Shown here: positions 54,450 to 63,265 of the stretch, one piece after another
How positions within the stretch are numbered: position 1 is the stretch's first letter
Layout of the letters: the number at the start of each line of letters is the position of its first letter
Position numbers and translations under genes: made by a program
The notes under the pieces: model-generated
The model's input: only the letters and a program-made list of their open reading frames with translations
What the model was told of the DNA's origin: nothing
The model's database searches: none
NCBI RefSeq assembly: GCF_900110105.1
Contig: NZ_FOCL01000006.1
Location: 186,001-250,000 of the forward strand
From: Mucilaginibacter gossypiicola
GTDB lineage: Bacteria; Bacteroidota; Bacteroidia; Sphingobacteriales; Sphingobacteriaceae
Direction: 5' to 3'
Length of the DNA stretch: 64,000 nucleotides

Positions 54450-56229
54450 TATTTTGAACAAGGTATAAAGCGAAAGCCTTTGACCAATGGGTCCTGTTAT
54501 TTTTAAACTGCTTTATAATATTTTGCGCCGCTTTACCTTTATAGTTATCAGTATTGCTTATCTGTTGATGCTCATTCATCCATTTTTGTAAAGGGAATGT
54601 GAAACCCATTTTTGGCCTGTTCCAAATTTCAAGAGGGATAAGGCTGTTGAAACTATCAATAAGAATTTTTTTTGGCTGAATTTTGTTAAATCTGATTTCT
54701 GGCACAACGCTTTGCGCTGTTTGGTTGAAATCTTCATCCAAAAAGGGTACCCTAACTTCGAGGCCGTGGCTCATGCTCATCACATCAGTATCCCGAAGCA
54801 ATTGGTTCTGCATATAAAAATGCGTTTCAAACCAGCTTGCGTGTTCATAATCATAACTGTGTGGGGGCTGGGCAGGTACAGTGCCAAATAGCACCTTATT
54901 GATATGGTCAATACCTGTATCAAGTAAATTGGATATATCGGCCACCGAAAAAAAGCCCCGCAAGGCCATGTAGTCGGCGGCAGGATGATCAGTAGCCATG
55001 GATGTTAACCGTTTATAATTGCCGGGAAAAAAATTGACGGACATTTTTAATAACCATGAAGGCAGCTTGCGCAAATAGCCCAGGTATTTGATACGGTTAA
55101 ATGATGGATAGCCCCCAAAAAGTTCATCGGCACCAACTCCGGATAACACAGCTTTCAGTCCGCTGTCATGGGCATACTTGCTTATAAACCAGCTGTTAAT
55201 TCCATCGGTGGTAGGCATGTCCATGGCATTAACTATCTGTGGAAAAAAGGTATCGAAATCTGATTGCTTTACGAGGTGTGAGAAATTTTGGCCGTTTATT
55301 TTATTGTTGATGATGTTTTGATAACTGCGCTCGTCGTAATTTTTTTCATCAAAAAATATAGAGATGGTTTTAAGCTGTTCTTTTTTTTGCTGATCGGCCA
55401 GCAGGGTAATCAGGCTTGAATCTATGCCTCCGCTTAAAAATACGCCTATGGGTGCATCGGCAATCAATTGCCTGTTTACACTTTGGTTAAGCATATCATG
55501 GATCAGCCGCTGGGCTTCGTCAGCACTGATTACGGTATTTTTCAAATTATCAGCGTAGTACCGGTTTAATGTGTAGCCTGCACTTTTGTGGTTCCAACAT
55601 AAAAAATGCCCCTTTGGTAAGCTGAAAACATTTTTTAGTGTTGTATACGGCTCAGGAATATGACCAAATGCCAGTAACCTTATCGGCCAGTCGGGGTCTT
55701 TTTCGGTAACCAGTCCTGATTCTTTAAATGCCCGTACTTCAGATGCAAAACCCAGTTCGGCGTCGTTAACTGAATAATACAGCGGTTTGATGCCTGCAGT
55801 ATCACGTACCAGGTACGTAAGGGCCTTGCCAGTATCATACAATGCAAAAGCAAACATTCCTCTTAGCCTTGCAAATGCAGCGGTGCCCCAGTTAAGATAG
55901 GCTTGCAGGATTACTTCAGTATCGGTAGCCGATTTAAATTGTGCTCCCAACCGGAGCAGCTCAGCTTTAAGTTCGGGGTAATTGTAGATTTCGCCGTTAA
56001 AGGTGATCCATACATTATTCCCGGCATCAGTCATTGGCTGATGTCCATTACTGCTAAGATCAATAATGGATAACCTGCGGTGGCCAAAGGCAACGTGGGC
56101 ATTTGCATCTTCAAATATCCCCTCGTCGTCCGGCCCGCCGTGCTGTAAGGCCCGGCACATCAGTTTTACCTTGTCCCTGATCTCGTTTTGAGATAGCTTT
56201 TCAGAAATGATCCCTGCTATACGGCACAT
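54442..56229 (-). CDS. asnB: Asparagine synthase (glutamine-hydrolysing) family amidotransferase
   Basis: Two-domain enzyme of 595 residues. The N-terminal glutaminase domain starts MCRIAGI with the nucleophile C2 exposed after Met removal. RALQHGGPDDEG, FGHRRLSIIDLS and FNGEIYNY follow. The ATP-pyrophosphatase domain has the PP-loop FLSGGIDSS (265-273). In free-standing form it makes asparagine from aspartate; in polysaccharide loci the same family is thought to amidate sugar acids or other groups. Here its position between the antiterminator and a GT4 gene favours the second. It begins a dense set of overlapping genes. Confidence 0.9.
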   Translation of the reverse strand: MCRIAGIISEKLSQNEIRDKVKLMCRALQHGGPDDEGIFEDANAHVAFGHRRLSIIDLSSNGHQPMTDAGNNVWITFNGEIYNYPELKAELLRLGAQFKSATDTEVILQAYLNWGTAAFARLRGMFAFALYDTGKALTYLVRDTAGIKPLYYSVNDAELGFASEVRAFKESGLVTEKDPDWPIRLLAFGHIPEPYTTLKNVFSLPKGHFLCWNHKSAGYTLNRYYADNLKNTVISADEAQRLIHDMLNQSVNRQLIADAPIGVFLSGGIDSSLITLLADQQKKEQLKTISIFFDEKNYDERSYQNIINNKINGQNFSHLVKQSDFDTFFPQIVNAMDMPTTDGINSWFISKYAHDSGLKAVLSGVGADELFGGYPSFNRIKYLGYLRKLPSWLLKMSVNFFPGNYKRLTSMATDHPAADYMALRGFFSVADISNLLDTGIDHINKVLFGTVPAQPPHSYDYEHASWFETHFYMQNQLLRDTDVMSMSHGLEVRVPFLDEDFNQTAQSVVPEIRFNKIQPKKILIDSFNSLIPLEIWNRPKMGFTFPLQKWMNEHQQISNTDNYKGKAAQNIIKQFKNNRTHWSKAFALYLVQNNG

Positions 56230-56244
56230 CGTTCGTTAAATTTC

Positions 56245-56260
56245 ATAGCTTCGCCCCGTA
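56245..56260 (-). promoter_or_regulatory. Shared 16-base element, copy 2
   Basis: TACGGGGCGAAGCTAT on the minus strand, 16 bases before asnB. It matches 25191-25206 at 15 of 16 positions. It lies in the gap just after the antiterminator gene, where ops-like recruitment sites could be expected. Confidence 0.4.
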
Positions 56261-56345
56261 AGTTACATTGTTTGGTTGTAACTAATTAATTATTAATGGT
56301 TTATGTTACAGGGCATAAACCTGCTATTTATTGAACTTTCGAGCG

Positions 56346-56366
56346 CAAATAATAAAATATTATTTG
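56346..56366. promoter_or_regulatory. AT-rich perfect palindrome after the antiterminator gene
   Basis: CAAATAATA-AAA-TATTATTTG, a perfect 9-bp dyad 23 bases after the UpxY-like stop. It could be a weak hairpin or a protein site; the GTAAC...GTTAC words at 56261-56305 lie nearby. Confidence 0.4.
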
Positions 56367-56388
56367 TTGCCTAAAAGATTTCTTCATG

Positions 56389-56886
56389 TTAAAACCGCTC
56401 AATAAGCGATGCTGCAACATTAACAATAATGGAGCACCCAATACTTTCCAGGCGCAAAATCAGCTGCTTTTGCGATCTGCGCGACACAACTTCACCAGTC
56501 ATCCCTTTTAATGCCCCTGCTTTGATAATGATCTTTTCGCCCGGTTGAAGATCTTCTTCAGTTATCTCCAGTTCATACGGGCTTGCCATGAGTAACTTAA
56601 GTTCATGGATTTGTTTATCAGGCATAACAGCAGGTTTCCCCGAAAAATAAAGGAACCGCGAAATGCCTTTGGTCATTAGTACTTCGGCCAGTTCTTGTTC
56701 AGCAATATTTACAAACAAGTATGATTTTAAAAACGGCTCTTCAACCCATTTCCTGCGGTCGCTCCATTGTTTTAACTGGCGGTGCAGGGGCAGATAAACA
56801 TTAATGCCTTTGCTCATTAATGCCTCATAAGCCTTTTTTTCGGCTCGTGGATTGGTGTAAACCGGGTACCATCTGTTTACTGCCAT
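56389..56886 (-). CDS. NusG/RfaH/UpxY-type transcription antiterminator
   Basis: A 165-residue specialised NusG paralogue expected to bind RNA polymerase and let it read through a long polysaccharide operon. The NGN domain starts RWYPVYTNPRAEKKAYEAL, with PFLKSYLFVNI and KGISRFLYFSGKPAVMP (UpxY-like). The C-terminal KOW domain begins about residue 120 with GEKIIIKAGALKGMTGEVV. In Bacteroides each capsule locus carries its own UpxY near the start, a position matched here (third gene of 43). It lies 36 bases after wzc. Confidence 0.9.
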   Translation of the reverse strand: MAVNRWYPVYTNPRAEKKAYEALMSKGINVYLPLHRQLKQWSDRRKWVEEPFLKSYLFVNIAEQELAEVLMTKGISRFLYFSGKPAVMPDKQIHELKLLMASPYELEITEEDLQPGEKIIIKAGALKGMTGEVVSRRSQKQLILRLESIGCSIIVNVAASLIERF

Positions 56887-56922
56887 ATTAATTTCAGTAA
56901 CAATTTTTTTAAGTAAACAGGT

Positions 56923-59343
56923 TTATTTAAACCATCGTTTTAAATTCCACCATTTTTTCTTTTCATCATCAAGATAATAGCCAGATCCTTCATAACCGCT
57001 GTAATCTGAATAATAATAATAACGCGAACCTGCGTTTTCGCCGGTAAACTTGGTGGTGTAATATCTTGAATGCAGCAAATCCTCCTCAAAGGCATTTAAA
57101 ACTATCACCGTATTATCCAGGTGGTACTCCTGAGCTATACGTTGAGGCACAGTTGCGGCATAATATTTTGATTTGCCCGAGCGGATCACGAAAACATTGA
57201 TATCACTTATCCTGATAAGCGGTATAGCATCTGATACCAGCCCGATAGGGGCGGTATCAATCATTACTACATCATATCTCGTTTTAAGTATTTCAATTAA
57301 AGTACTCATCCGTTTGCTGTGTAACAATTCTGACGGATTAGGAGGCACCGGGCCCGAAACTATAAAATCAAGATTTTCCTGTCCCGAATGGCGAATGATA
57401 TCATCAATTTCTGTTTGGTGGGCCAGGTAATTGGTTAAGCCAATGTCATTGGCTACGTGAAAAGTTTTATGCAGTCTTGAGCGCCTTAAATCGGCTCCGA
57501 TTAGTATTACTTTTTTATCAATAAGCGAAAGGGTACTTGATAAATTTACTGCTACGAATGATTTACCTTCACCTGCCACTTCAGAGGTTATACAAATAAC
57601 TTTACTCGCTTTTTCTGAAGAAAGGAAGCTGAGATTGGTACGTACAGACCTAACCGATTCGGCGAAAATTGATTTGGGTTTACTGATGGCAAGGATTTGC
57701 TCGCTACCTTCATCAATATCTTCAGGGAATTTTCTGATAACGCCCAGGATAGGTATAGTGGTAAGGCTTTCAATTGTTTCCTTGTCATAGATATAGGGGT
57801 TTAATACCCTGATGAGGATGATAAGGCCAAGGCCTATAGCCAACCCTAAGATGGTTGCCGTACGATGTATGTTATGTTCGTTGGGTGAAACCGGGTTAAA
57901 ATTTGGTTGGGCAAGCTCGATGATAGTAGCACCCGGTAAAATTCCGGCGCGGCTGATCTGAGCTTCCAACTTTTTTTCAGACAAGAAGGAGTACACTTTA
58001 TCATTAATATCAAAATCGCGCTGTAAGCTTACCATATCGCGTTGAGCAGCGGGTAAGGCTTCGATTGTTGAATTAACCTGTCCGAGCTGACCATCAAGAA
58101 ACTGTAGGTTTTTTTCAATGCCGGATCTGATCTGTTTTATATTATTTAAAGCAGTGGTTTTAATTTGGATAATGCTTTGATTAATGTTTTGAACAGGCTG
58201 CGAATCGGCATTGTAAGTGGTTAATAAACTTGCCCTTTCCGTTATCAGGTTATCCAAACGGCCTACCAAAATCTCCAACGATGGAAGATTAGCACCGCCA
58301 ACATTAAAGTTTAGGGTTACATTATTTTTTTCCTTGGTTATTTGAGTGCTTAGCTGATCAAGCGCTATTAATTGTATTTTTAATAATGATTTGTTTGATT
58401 CAAGCTCGGCTGCTTTTGTTGCTGAAGTGGTTGAAGCCGATGCTACATCAAGGATCTTAGATTTTTTCTTGTACTTCTCTATCGAACTTTCAGAGCCCTT
58501 TACTTCAGACGACAGATAGGCCAGCTGGCTGTCAATAAAGTCGATCATTTGTGAGGCCGACTGTGCTTTTTGGTTTCTGTCAAAAATCACATATTCGTTC
58601 ATCACAGCATTGAGCGCATCTGCAGCAAACTGCGGATTTGAATCTGTTTGCTGAATGGCAATTATATTTGAGTTTTTTGCTGTTTCACCAGCATATAGGT
58701 TGCCCTGTATGCGACCAACAAAATCTTCGGGAATGTTGAATTTAAACAGATAAATTGTTTTGGAAGGAATTACACCCGGGTATTTGATCCGGAAACTTGT
58801 ATTACCAATGCTTACAGCACTTCCGTAATTATAGTTGTTCTGAACCTCCTTTCCATTTAAGGTATAGGTAAGATTGAAACTTTGCGGGTTAACAGGTTTA
58901 AAAGTTATCAGGCTATGGAAAAAGTTAAGACTATCAAATTTTACCAGGGTAATATCAAGAGGCTTTTGAGGGTAAGTTTCTGATGTGCGTACCCTTCCCG
59001 AAATATAAAAGCTGATGCGATAATCAAGATCTTTTATAGCCGTAAGGATAAGGGTACGGCTGGTTAATACCGAAGTTATGCTTTGAATTTTTGACGGCCC
59101 GCGCTCGGGCGTGGTCATTACGCTGATAATGTCAGAGATCTCTGATTTTTTTTCTTCTACCTTAAGTGTACCGCCGGTGGCATATGTTTTAGGTGTATAC
59201 CACAAATAGGCATAGGAAATAGCAGATGTAATAGCAACCGATGCCAATATCCAGTACCACCGGCTGAATAGTATTTTACCGATCTTAAAATAATCAATCT
59301 CCTGGTTGGGCAGCTTTCTTTGTACTTTTTCTAACTCTTCCAT
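56923..59343 (-). CDS. Polysaccharide co-polymerase / tyrosine autokinase (Wzc-like)
   Basis: Inner-membrane chain-length regulator and BY-kinase of 806 residues. A Wzz domain follows the first transmembrane helix (about 34-53), and a long coiled-coil periplasmic region runs to about 480. A second helix lies near 500-520. The cytoplasmic kinase domain has Walker A SEVAGEGKS, Walker A' ILIGADLRR and Walker B VVMIDTAPIG. The C-terminus is a tyrosine-rich tail (SRYYYYSDYSGYEGSGYY) that takes phosphates. It is coupled directly to the wza-like gene (adjacent stop and start). It controls Wza gating and polymer length. Confidence 0.94.
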   Translation of the reverse strand: MEELEKVQRKLPNQEIDYFKIGKILFSRWYWILASVAITSAISYAYLWYTPKTYATGGTLKVEEKKSEISDIISVMTTPERGPSKIQSITSVLTSRTLILTAIKDLDYRISFYISGRVRTSETYPQKPLDITLVKFDSLNFFHSLITFKPVNPQSFNLTYTLNGKEVQNNYNYGSAVSIGNTSFRIKYPGVIPSKTIYLFKFNIPEDFVGRIQGNLYAGETAKNSNIIAIQQTDSNPQFAADALNAVMNEYVIFDRNQKAQSASQMIDFIDSQLAYLSSEVKGSESSIEKYKKKSKILDVASASTTSATKAAELESNKSLLKIQLIALDQLSTQITKEKNNVTLNFNVGGANLPSLEILVGRLDNLITERASLLTTYNADSQPVQNINQSIIQIKTTALNNIKQIRSGIEKNLQFLDGQLGQVNSTIEALPAAQRDMVSLQRDFDINDKVYSFLSEKKLEAQISRAGILPGATIIELAQPNFNPVSPNEHNIHRTATILGLAIGLGLIILIRVLNPYIYDKETIESLTTIPILGVIRKFPEDIDEGSEQILAISKPKSIFAESVRSVRTNLSFLSSEKASKVICITSEVAGEGKSFVAVNLSSTLSLIDKKVILIGADLRRSRLHKTFHVANDIGLTNYLAHQTEIDDIIRHSGQENLDFIVSGPVPPNPSELLHSKRMSTLIEILKTRYDVVMIDTAPIGLVSDAIPLIRISDINVFVIRSGKSKYYAATVPQRIAQEYHLDNTVIVLNAFEEDLLHSRYYTTKFTGENAGSRYYYYSDYSGYEGSGYYLDDEKKKWWNLKRWFK

Positions 59344-60129
59344 TTACCGATGAGAAAGCGTAAAAATAATTAAGGCAGTATTAAGCAGCAGTAACACCGG
59401 TTGTGTTATTACCGACAGGTTCTGCAATTTGTCGTTGCGTACGGCACGCTTGCTTTGTGCTATGTAAATAACATCGCCGCTTTGAAGTACGGCGCGGGGA
59501 TCATTTATTGATTGAATATCCCGAAGGTTAATTTCAGTAACCTGTGGATTTTTCTGATTGCCCCTTATTATTTTTACGTTTGCTTCATTAGCCTTATCTG
59601 TCAGGCCACCTGCTTCACCAATTAATTCAACCAAAGTGGTCCTGTCTTTTGTTAGTGGATAGTTTCCCTGCCCTTTTATTTCGCCGAGTATAGTAACCTT
59701 AAGGTTAACAATTTTCAACTCGATTATGGGGTCTTTCAACAGGTTTTTACGGTAAAGTTCCTCAATTTGTTTTGCTGCTTCGGGCCTGGTAAGCCCCTCA
59801 ACTTTTACATGGCCGATAGCAGGCAGGGCAACAGTGCCGTCGTCTTCAACCAGAAATGTCTGCCCTGTAGTGCCGCCCCCGCCTCCTCCTCCGCCGGCAT
59901 TAGCAGAAGGTGCTTCATCAACAATATACTTTATACTTTGCAGGTTCCTGATCTGCAGTATATCCTGGGGTTTGATGCGGTACGGGCCTGCTGCTGCATC
60001 GCTTCCTTTCGATGCGGTATCAGTAACATTATACTTTTGTTCAAAAAGATATTGATATTGTTTGCTTGAGCAGGAGGTTAACAAAAAAAATATTCCAATA
60101 ATCAGGCAAGTAGGTATATAATTGCGCAT
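59344..60129 (-). CDS. Polysaccharide export outer-membrane lipoprotein (Wza-like)
   Basis: A 261-residue lipoprotein of the poly-export family. The signal peptide ends in the lipobox LLTSC (lipidated Cys near 20), followed by the export domain (YRIKPQDILQIRN) and one SLBB domain (VTILGEIKGQGNYPL, VELIGEAGGLTDKAN). An unusual run of eight glycines (about 79-86) separates strands in the first domain. A C-terminal hydrophobic segment (VLLLLNTALIIF) follows, as in other Bacteroidota homologues that end at the outer membrane. It is the first gene of the minus-strand locus. Confidence 0.92.
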   Translation of the reverse strand: MRNYIPTCLIIGIFFLLTSCSSKQYQYLFEQKYNVTDTASKGSDAAAGPYRIKPQDILQIRNLQSIKYIVDEAPSANAGGGGGGGGTTGQTFLVEDDGTVALPAIGHVKVEGLTRPEAAKQIEELYRKNLLKDPIIELKIVNLKVTILGEIKGQGNYPLTKDRTTLVELIGEAGGLTDKANEANVKIIRGNQKNPQVTEINLRDIQSINDPRAVLQSGDVIYIAQSKRAVRNDKLQNLSVITQPVLLLLNTALIIFTLSHR

Positions 60130-60234
60130 GTTCAGCTATAAAGTTCCACGTTATATTTAATATAATTAGGCCTCAAAGTCAAAATTACATAATTTCGGCT
60201 ATTAATACGTTGTATTTTTCCCAAAGTTGCAAGA

Positions 60235-60972
60235 TTGAAGATCTCGGTTGTCACTATTATTTATAATACCAAGGATACTATAAAAAGATGTATTGAATCC
60301 GTCATTAGCCAGGATTACAATAACATTGAGTATATTATAATTGATGGCGGCTCAACAGATGGTTCCCTGCAAATAATTAACCAATATAAATCGCATATTC
60401 AGGTTTTGGTATCCGAACCCGATCAGGGTATTTATGATGCCATGAATAAAGGCATCCGTTTGGCAACAGGCGAAATTGTAGGTACACTCAATGCCGACGA
60501 TTTTTTTGCTGATCAGGGAGTTATATCGGAAGTGGCGCAAGCCTTTTCTGATAATGTAGCCGACATCATTTACGGAAACCTTGATTATATAAATTCTGCC
60601 AATAAAATTATCCGTAAATGGAAAAGCCACAAATGTGGAAAAAATTCCTTTAACCGTGGTTTTATGCCCCCGCACCCTACCTTTTACTGTAAGCGCTATT
60701 TGTTTGAAAAACACGGTTTTTACAGCCTTGACTACGGTTCTGCTGCCGATTATGAATTAATGGCGCGCTTTATGCATAAATGGCAGATAAGCAGCTTACA
60801 TCTTAACAAGGTTATGGTTAACATGCAGGTAGGGGGTGTAAGTAACAGCAATTTAATAAACCGGATTAAGGCGTGGTCATTTGATTTAAAGGCAATGCGT
60901 GAAAACAATGTGTTTTTGCCTGTTTTAGCCATAGTACTTAAACCTCTTAGGAAAATTTTTCAATTTCTTTAA
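60235..60972 (+). CDS. Glycosyltransferase family 2 (WcaE-like)
   Basis: A 245-residue GT-A enzyme with TIIYNTKDTIKRCI, IDGGSTDGS, VSEPDQGIYDAMNKGIRLATG and metal-binding LNADDFFADQ. HPTFYCKRYLFEKHG is the acceptor-side motif of the WcaE subgroup. The start codon is TTG at 60235, as no ATG lies nearby. It is transcribed away from the wza gene, from the same 105-base gap. With the next gene it forms a small plus-strand unit that probably adds the second sugar to the lipid carrier, since it sits beside the initiating transferase. Confidence 0.85.
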   Translation: MKISVVTIIYNTKDTIKRCIESVISQDYNNIEYIIIDGGSTDGSLQIINQYKSHIQVLVSEPDQGIYDAMNKGIRLATGEIVGTLNADDFFADQGVISEVAQAFSDNVADIIYGNLDYINSANKIIRKWKSHKCGKNSFNRGFMPPHPTFYCKRYLFEKHGFYSLDYGSAADYELMARFMHKWQISSLHLNKVMVNMQVGGVSNSNLINRIKAWSFDLKAMRENNVFLPVLAIVLKPLRKIFQFL

Positions 60973-61049
60973 TTTTTAGTTAACCTTTTATATTGTCTGC
61001 CGTATAAATATTTAAATGAATAAGCCGGTCACTAACACATTTATAGCAT

Positions 61050-62153
61050 ATGCTTGAATTTCTACGCTCTTATCATTTTGTTTATAATGTGCTGATAGTT
61101 GTATTTTCAACCCTGGTAACATTATTATGTATCCCTTCAATTTTACATGTTGCCCGTGCACGCCATTTATATGATGATGTTGGCCATTTCAGAAAGCAAC
61201 ATGACCATGGTATTCCCCGGTTGGGTGGTGTGGCTATTTTTGTAAGCTTTACCATTACTGTTTTGTTGTTCGGTATTATTGACAAATCACTGCCTATTAG
61301 TTATTTGCTTACAGCATGTATCATGTTGTTTGCCATGGGTTTAAAGGATGATCTTTCCGGGGTTAATTCCAGCACTAAGTTCATGATTCAGTTTGTGGTC
61401 GCCGCCATTTTGGTTATACCCGGAGATATCCGCATCAGCAGCATGTATGGGGTTTTTGATATTGCGGCACTACCATATATTCCCAGTGTAATATTGTCAA
61501 TACTGGTTATTATGCTCATCATCAATTCGTTTAATCTCATTGATGGTATTGATGGCCTGGCCGCAACTACCGGTATCATTGCAAATAGCACTTTTGCTGC
61601 ACTTTTTATTTATATGAAGCAGTATGAGCTTGCGGCAATTTCGCTTGCTATGGCTGGGGCTGTAGTTGGGTTTTTGCGTTTTAACATAACTCCTGCTAAA
61701 ATATTTATGGGCGATACCGGCGCTCTGCTCATTGGCCTCGTAACGGCAGTAATGGCTATTAAGTTTATTGAACTGAGTAAAATATCCACGGTTAAACTGC
61801 CTTTTATATATACAGCACCCGCGCTAATTGTAGCCATACTGATAGGTCCTGTTTTTGATACGCTAAGGGTTTTCACTATCCGTATCTTAAATGGAAAATC
61901 GCCTTTTGATGCCGACAGGAACCATATTCACCATCGCATATTAAAAATTGGATTAACGCATTTGCAAACTACCCTTGTTTTGTCTTGCTTAAACCTGATA
62001 TCTATAATAATGGTGCTAACTTTAAATGGCTTGAATAACTCATTGCTTATTGTGCTTATATTTTTACTGTCAATATCGTTTAACGGAGCAATAACTTATT
62101 TTATCCGTTCAAAAAAACGCGGGTTTTTGATGTTCAGAAATTTTGGTGATTGA
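61050..62153 (+). CDS. Undecaprenyl-phosphate sugar-1-phosphate transferase (WecA/MraY family)
   Basis: Polytopic enzyme of 367 residues that moves a sugar 1-phosphate, usually GlcNAc-1-P, from a UDP-sugar to undecaprenyl phosphate and so starts the glycan. About eleven hydrophobic segments are seen. Family motifs are GIPRLGGVAIF, GLKDDLSG (D100, D101), NLIDGIDGLA, IFMGDTGALLIG and the basic loop DRNHIHHRI. These are the WecA/TagO type and not MraY proper. It is the only initiating enzyme in the window and is the likely partner of the minus-strand locus. Confidence 0.92.
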   Translation: MLEFLRSYHFVYNVLIVVFSTLVTLLCIPSILHVARARHLYDDVGHFRKQHDHGIPRLGGVAIFVSFTITVLLFGIIDKSLPISYLLTACIMLFAMGLKDDLSGVNSSTKFMIQFVVAAILVIPGDIRISSMYGVFDIAALPYIPSVILSILVIMLIINSFNLIDGIDGLAATTGIIANSTFAALFIYMKQYELAAISLAMAGAVVGFLRFNITPAKIFMGDTGALLIGLVTAVMAIKFIELSKISTVKLPFIYTAPALIVAILIGPVFDTLRVFTIRILNGKSPFDADRNHIHHRILKIGLTHLQTTLVLSCLNLISIIMVLTLNGLNNSLLIVLIFLLSISFNGAITYFIRSKKRGFLMFRNFGD

Positions 62154-62243
62154 AAGCCAATTGTAACCTGCAGGTAGTAATAAAGTAAATAATCAAATTA
62201 ACCATCCAGCTTCATTAACTTTGATGCTTAATTACAGCATGCA

Positions 62244-63251
62244 ATGAAGATAGCTATAAACGGATTTGGCCGCATTGGCCGCATTTTTTTAAGGAATATT
62301 TCATCGCACCCCGAAATACAGGTGGTAGCTATAAATGACCTTACCGATACGCAAACTCTTGCTCATTTATTCAAGTATGATTCCGTTCACCGCGGATTTA
62401 GGGGCGAGGTTAGCTTTGATGACAGTAGCCTTATTATAAATGGCAACCGCATCCAGGTACTTGCCGAACGCGACCCACTTAAACTGCCATGGAAAGCTCT
62501 TGATATCGATGTCGTAATAGAATCTACCGGTAAGTTTACCTCCAGGGAGGGGGCCGAAGCGCACTTAACCGCCGGGGCCCGGCAGGTTATTATATCTGCA
62601 CCATCATCAGATAAAAACGTACCAACAGTAGTACTCGCTGTTAACGATAGACAGGTTGACTTGCAGGCGCCAATTCTTTCAAATGCTTCATGTACAACTA
62701 ATAATGTTGCTGCAATGGTGAAAATATTAGATGAAAACTGGGGCATTATTGATGGCTACATTACTACAGTACACTCCATGACCGGTGATCAAAATCTTCA
62801 TGATGCACCCCATAAAGATTTGAGAAGGGCAAGGGCAGCATCAGCCTCTATTATACCAACCACTACGGGTGCCGCCAAGGCCATCACCTCTATATTTCCG
62901 CATTTGGAAGGGAGGTTAGGTGGAGCCGGGATTCGTGTGCCGGTGCTTAACGGCTCATTAACTGATTTTACCTGCAGCCTTAAAAAGCAACCTACCATAA
63001 CTCAAATTAATGAAGCCTTTAAGCAAGCTGCCAACGGGCCAATGAAAAATGTATTGGAGTATACCGAAGATCCTATTGTATCAACCGATATCTTGGATAA
63101 CCCGCACAGCTGCATTTTTGATGCGCAGCTAACCTCAATTGTTGGTGGGCTTGTGAAAGTTGTTGGCTGGTACGACAATGAAATGGGTTACAGCAGCAGG
63201 CTGGCCGATTTGGTTGTTCAAATAGCCGAACTTAAAAAACAGCCGGCCTAA
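62244..63251 (+). CDS. gap: Glyceraldehyde-3-phosphate dehydrogenase, type I
   Basis: Oxidises glyceraldehyde 3-phosphate to 1,3-bisphosphoglycerate with NAD. GFGRIGRIFLRN (8-19) binds the cofactor, and D32 in INDLTD favours NAD over NADP. The nucleophile C150 is in SNASCTTN and the catalytic H177 in TTVHSMTGDQ. WYDNEMGYSSRLADLV closes the fold. At 335 residues it is normal in length. The residue after the nucleophile motif is NVAAM where many enzymes have LAP. The gene is next to polysaccharide genes by position only; a paralogue elsewhere in the genome is likely. Confidence 0.94.
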   Translation: MKIAINGFGRIGRIFLRNISSHPEIQVVAINDLTDTQTLAHLFKYDSVHRGFRGEVSFDDSSLIINGNRIQVLAERDPLKLPWKALDIDVVIESTGKFTSREGAEAHLTAGARQVIISAPSSDKNVPTVVLAVNDRQVDLQAPILSNASCTTNNVAAMVKILDENWGIIDGYITTVHSMTGDQNLHDAPHKDLRRARAASASIIPTTTGAAKAITSIFPHLEGRLGGAGIRVPVLNGSLTDFTCSLKKQPTITQINEAFKQAANGPMKNVLEYTEDPIVSTDILDNPHSCIFDAQLTSIVGGLVKVVGWYDNEMGYSSRLADLVVQIAELKKQPA

Positions 63252-63261
63252 GCTGGCTGCT
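63241..63261. terminator. Possible shared terminator hairpin
   Basis: CAGCCGGC and GCTGGCTG flank the gap between the convergent gap and lipoprotein genes and can pair with one mismatch. There is no long T run, so the call is weak. Confidence 0.35.
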
Positions 63262-63265
63262 CAAG

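Noticed and set aside
59344-59420. The C-terminal hydrophobic tail of the Wza-like protein as an exosortase sorting signal
   Set aside because: A hydrophobic C-terminal segment is normal for Bacteroidota poly-export proteins, and no conserved motif precedes it.
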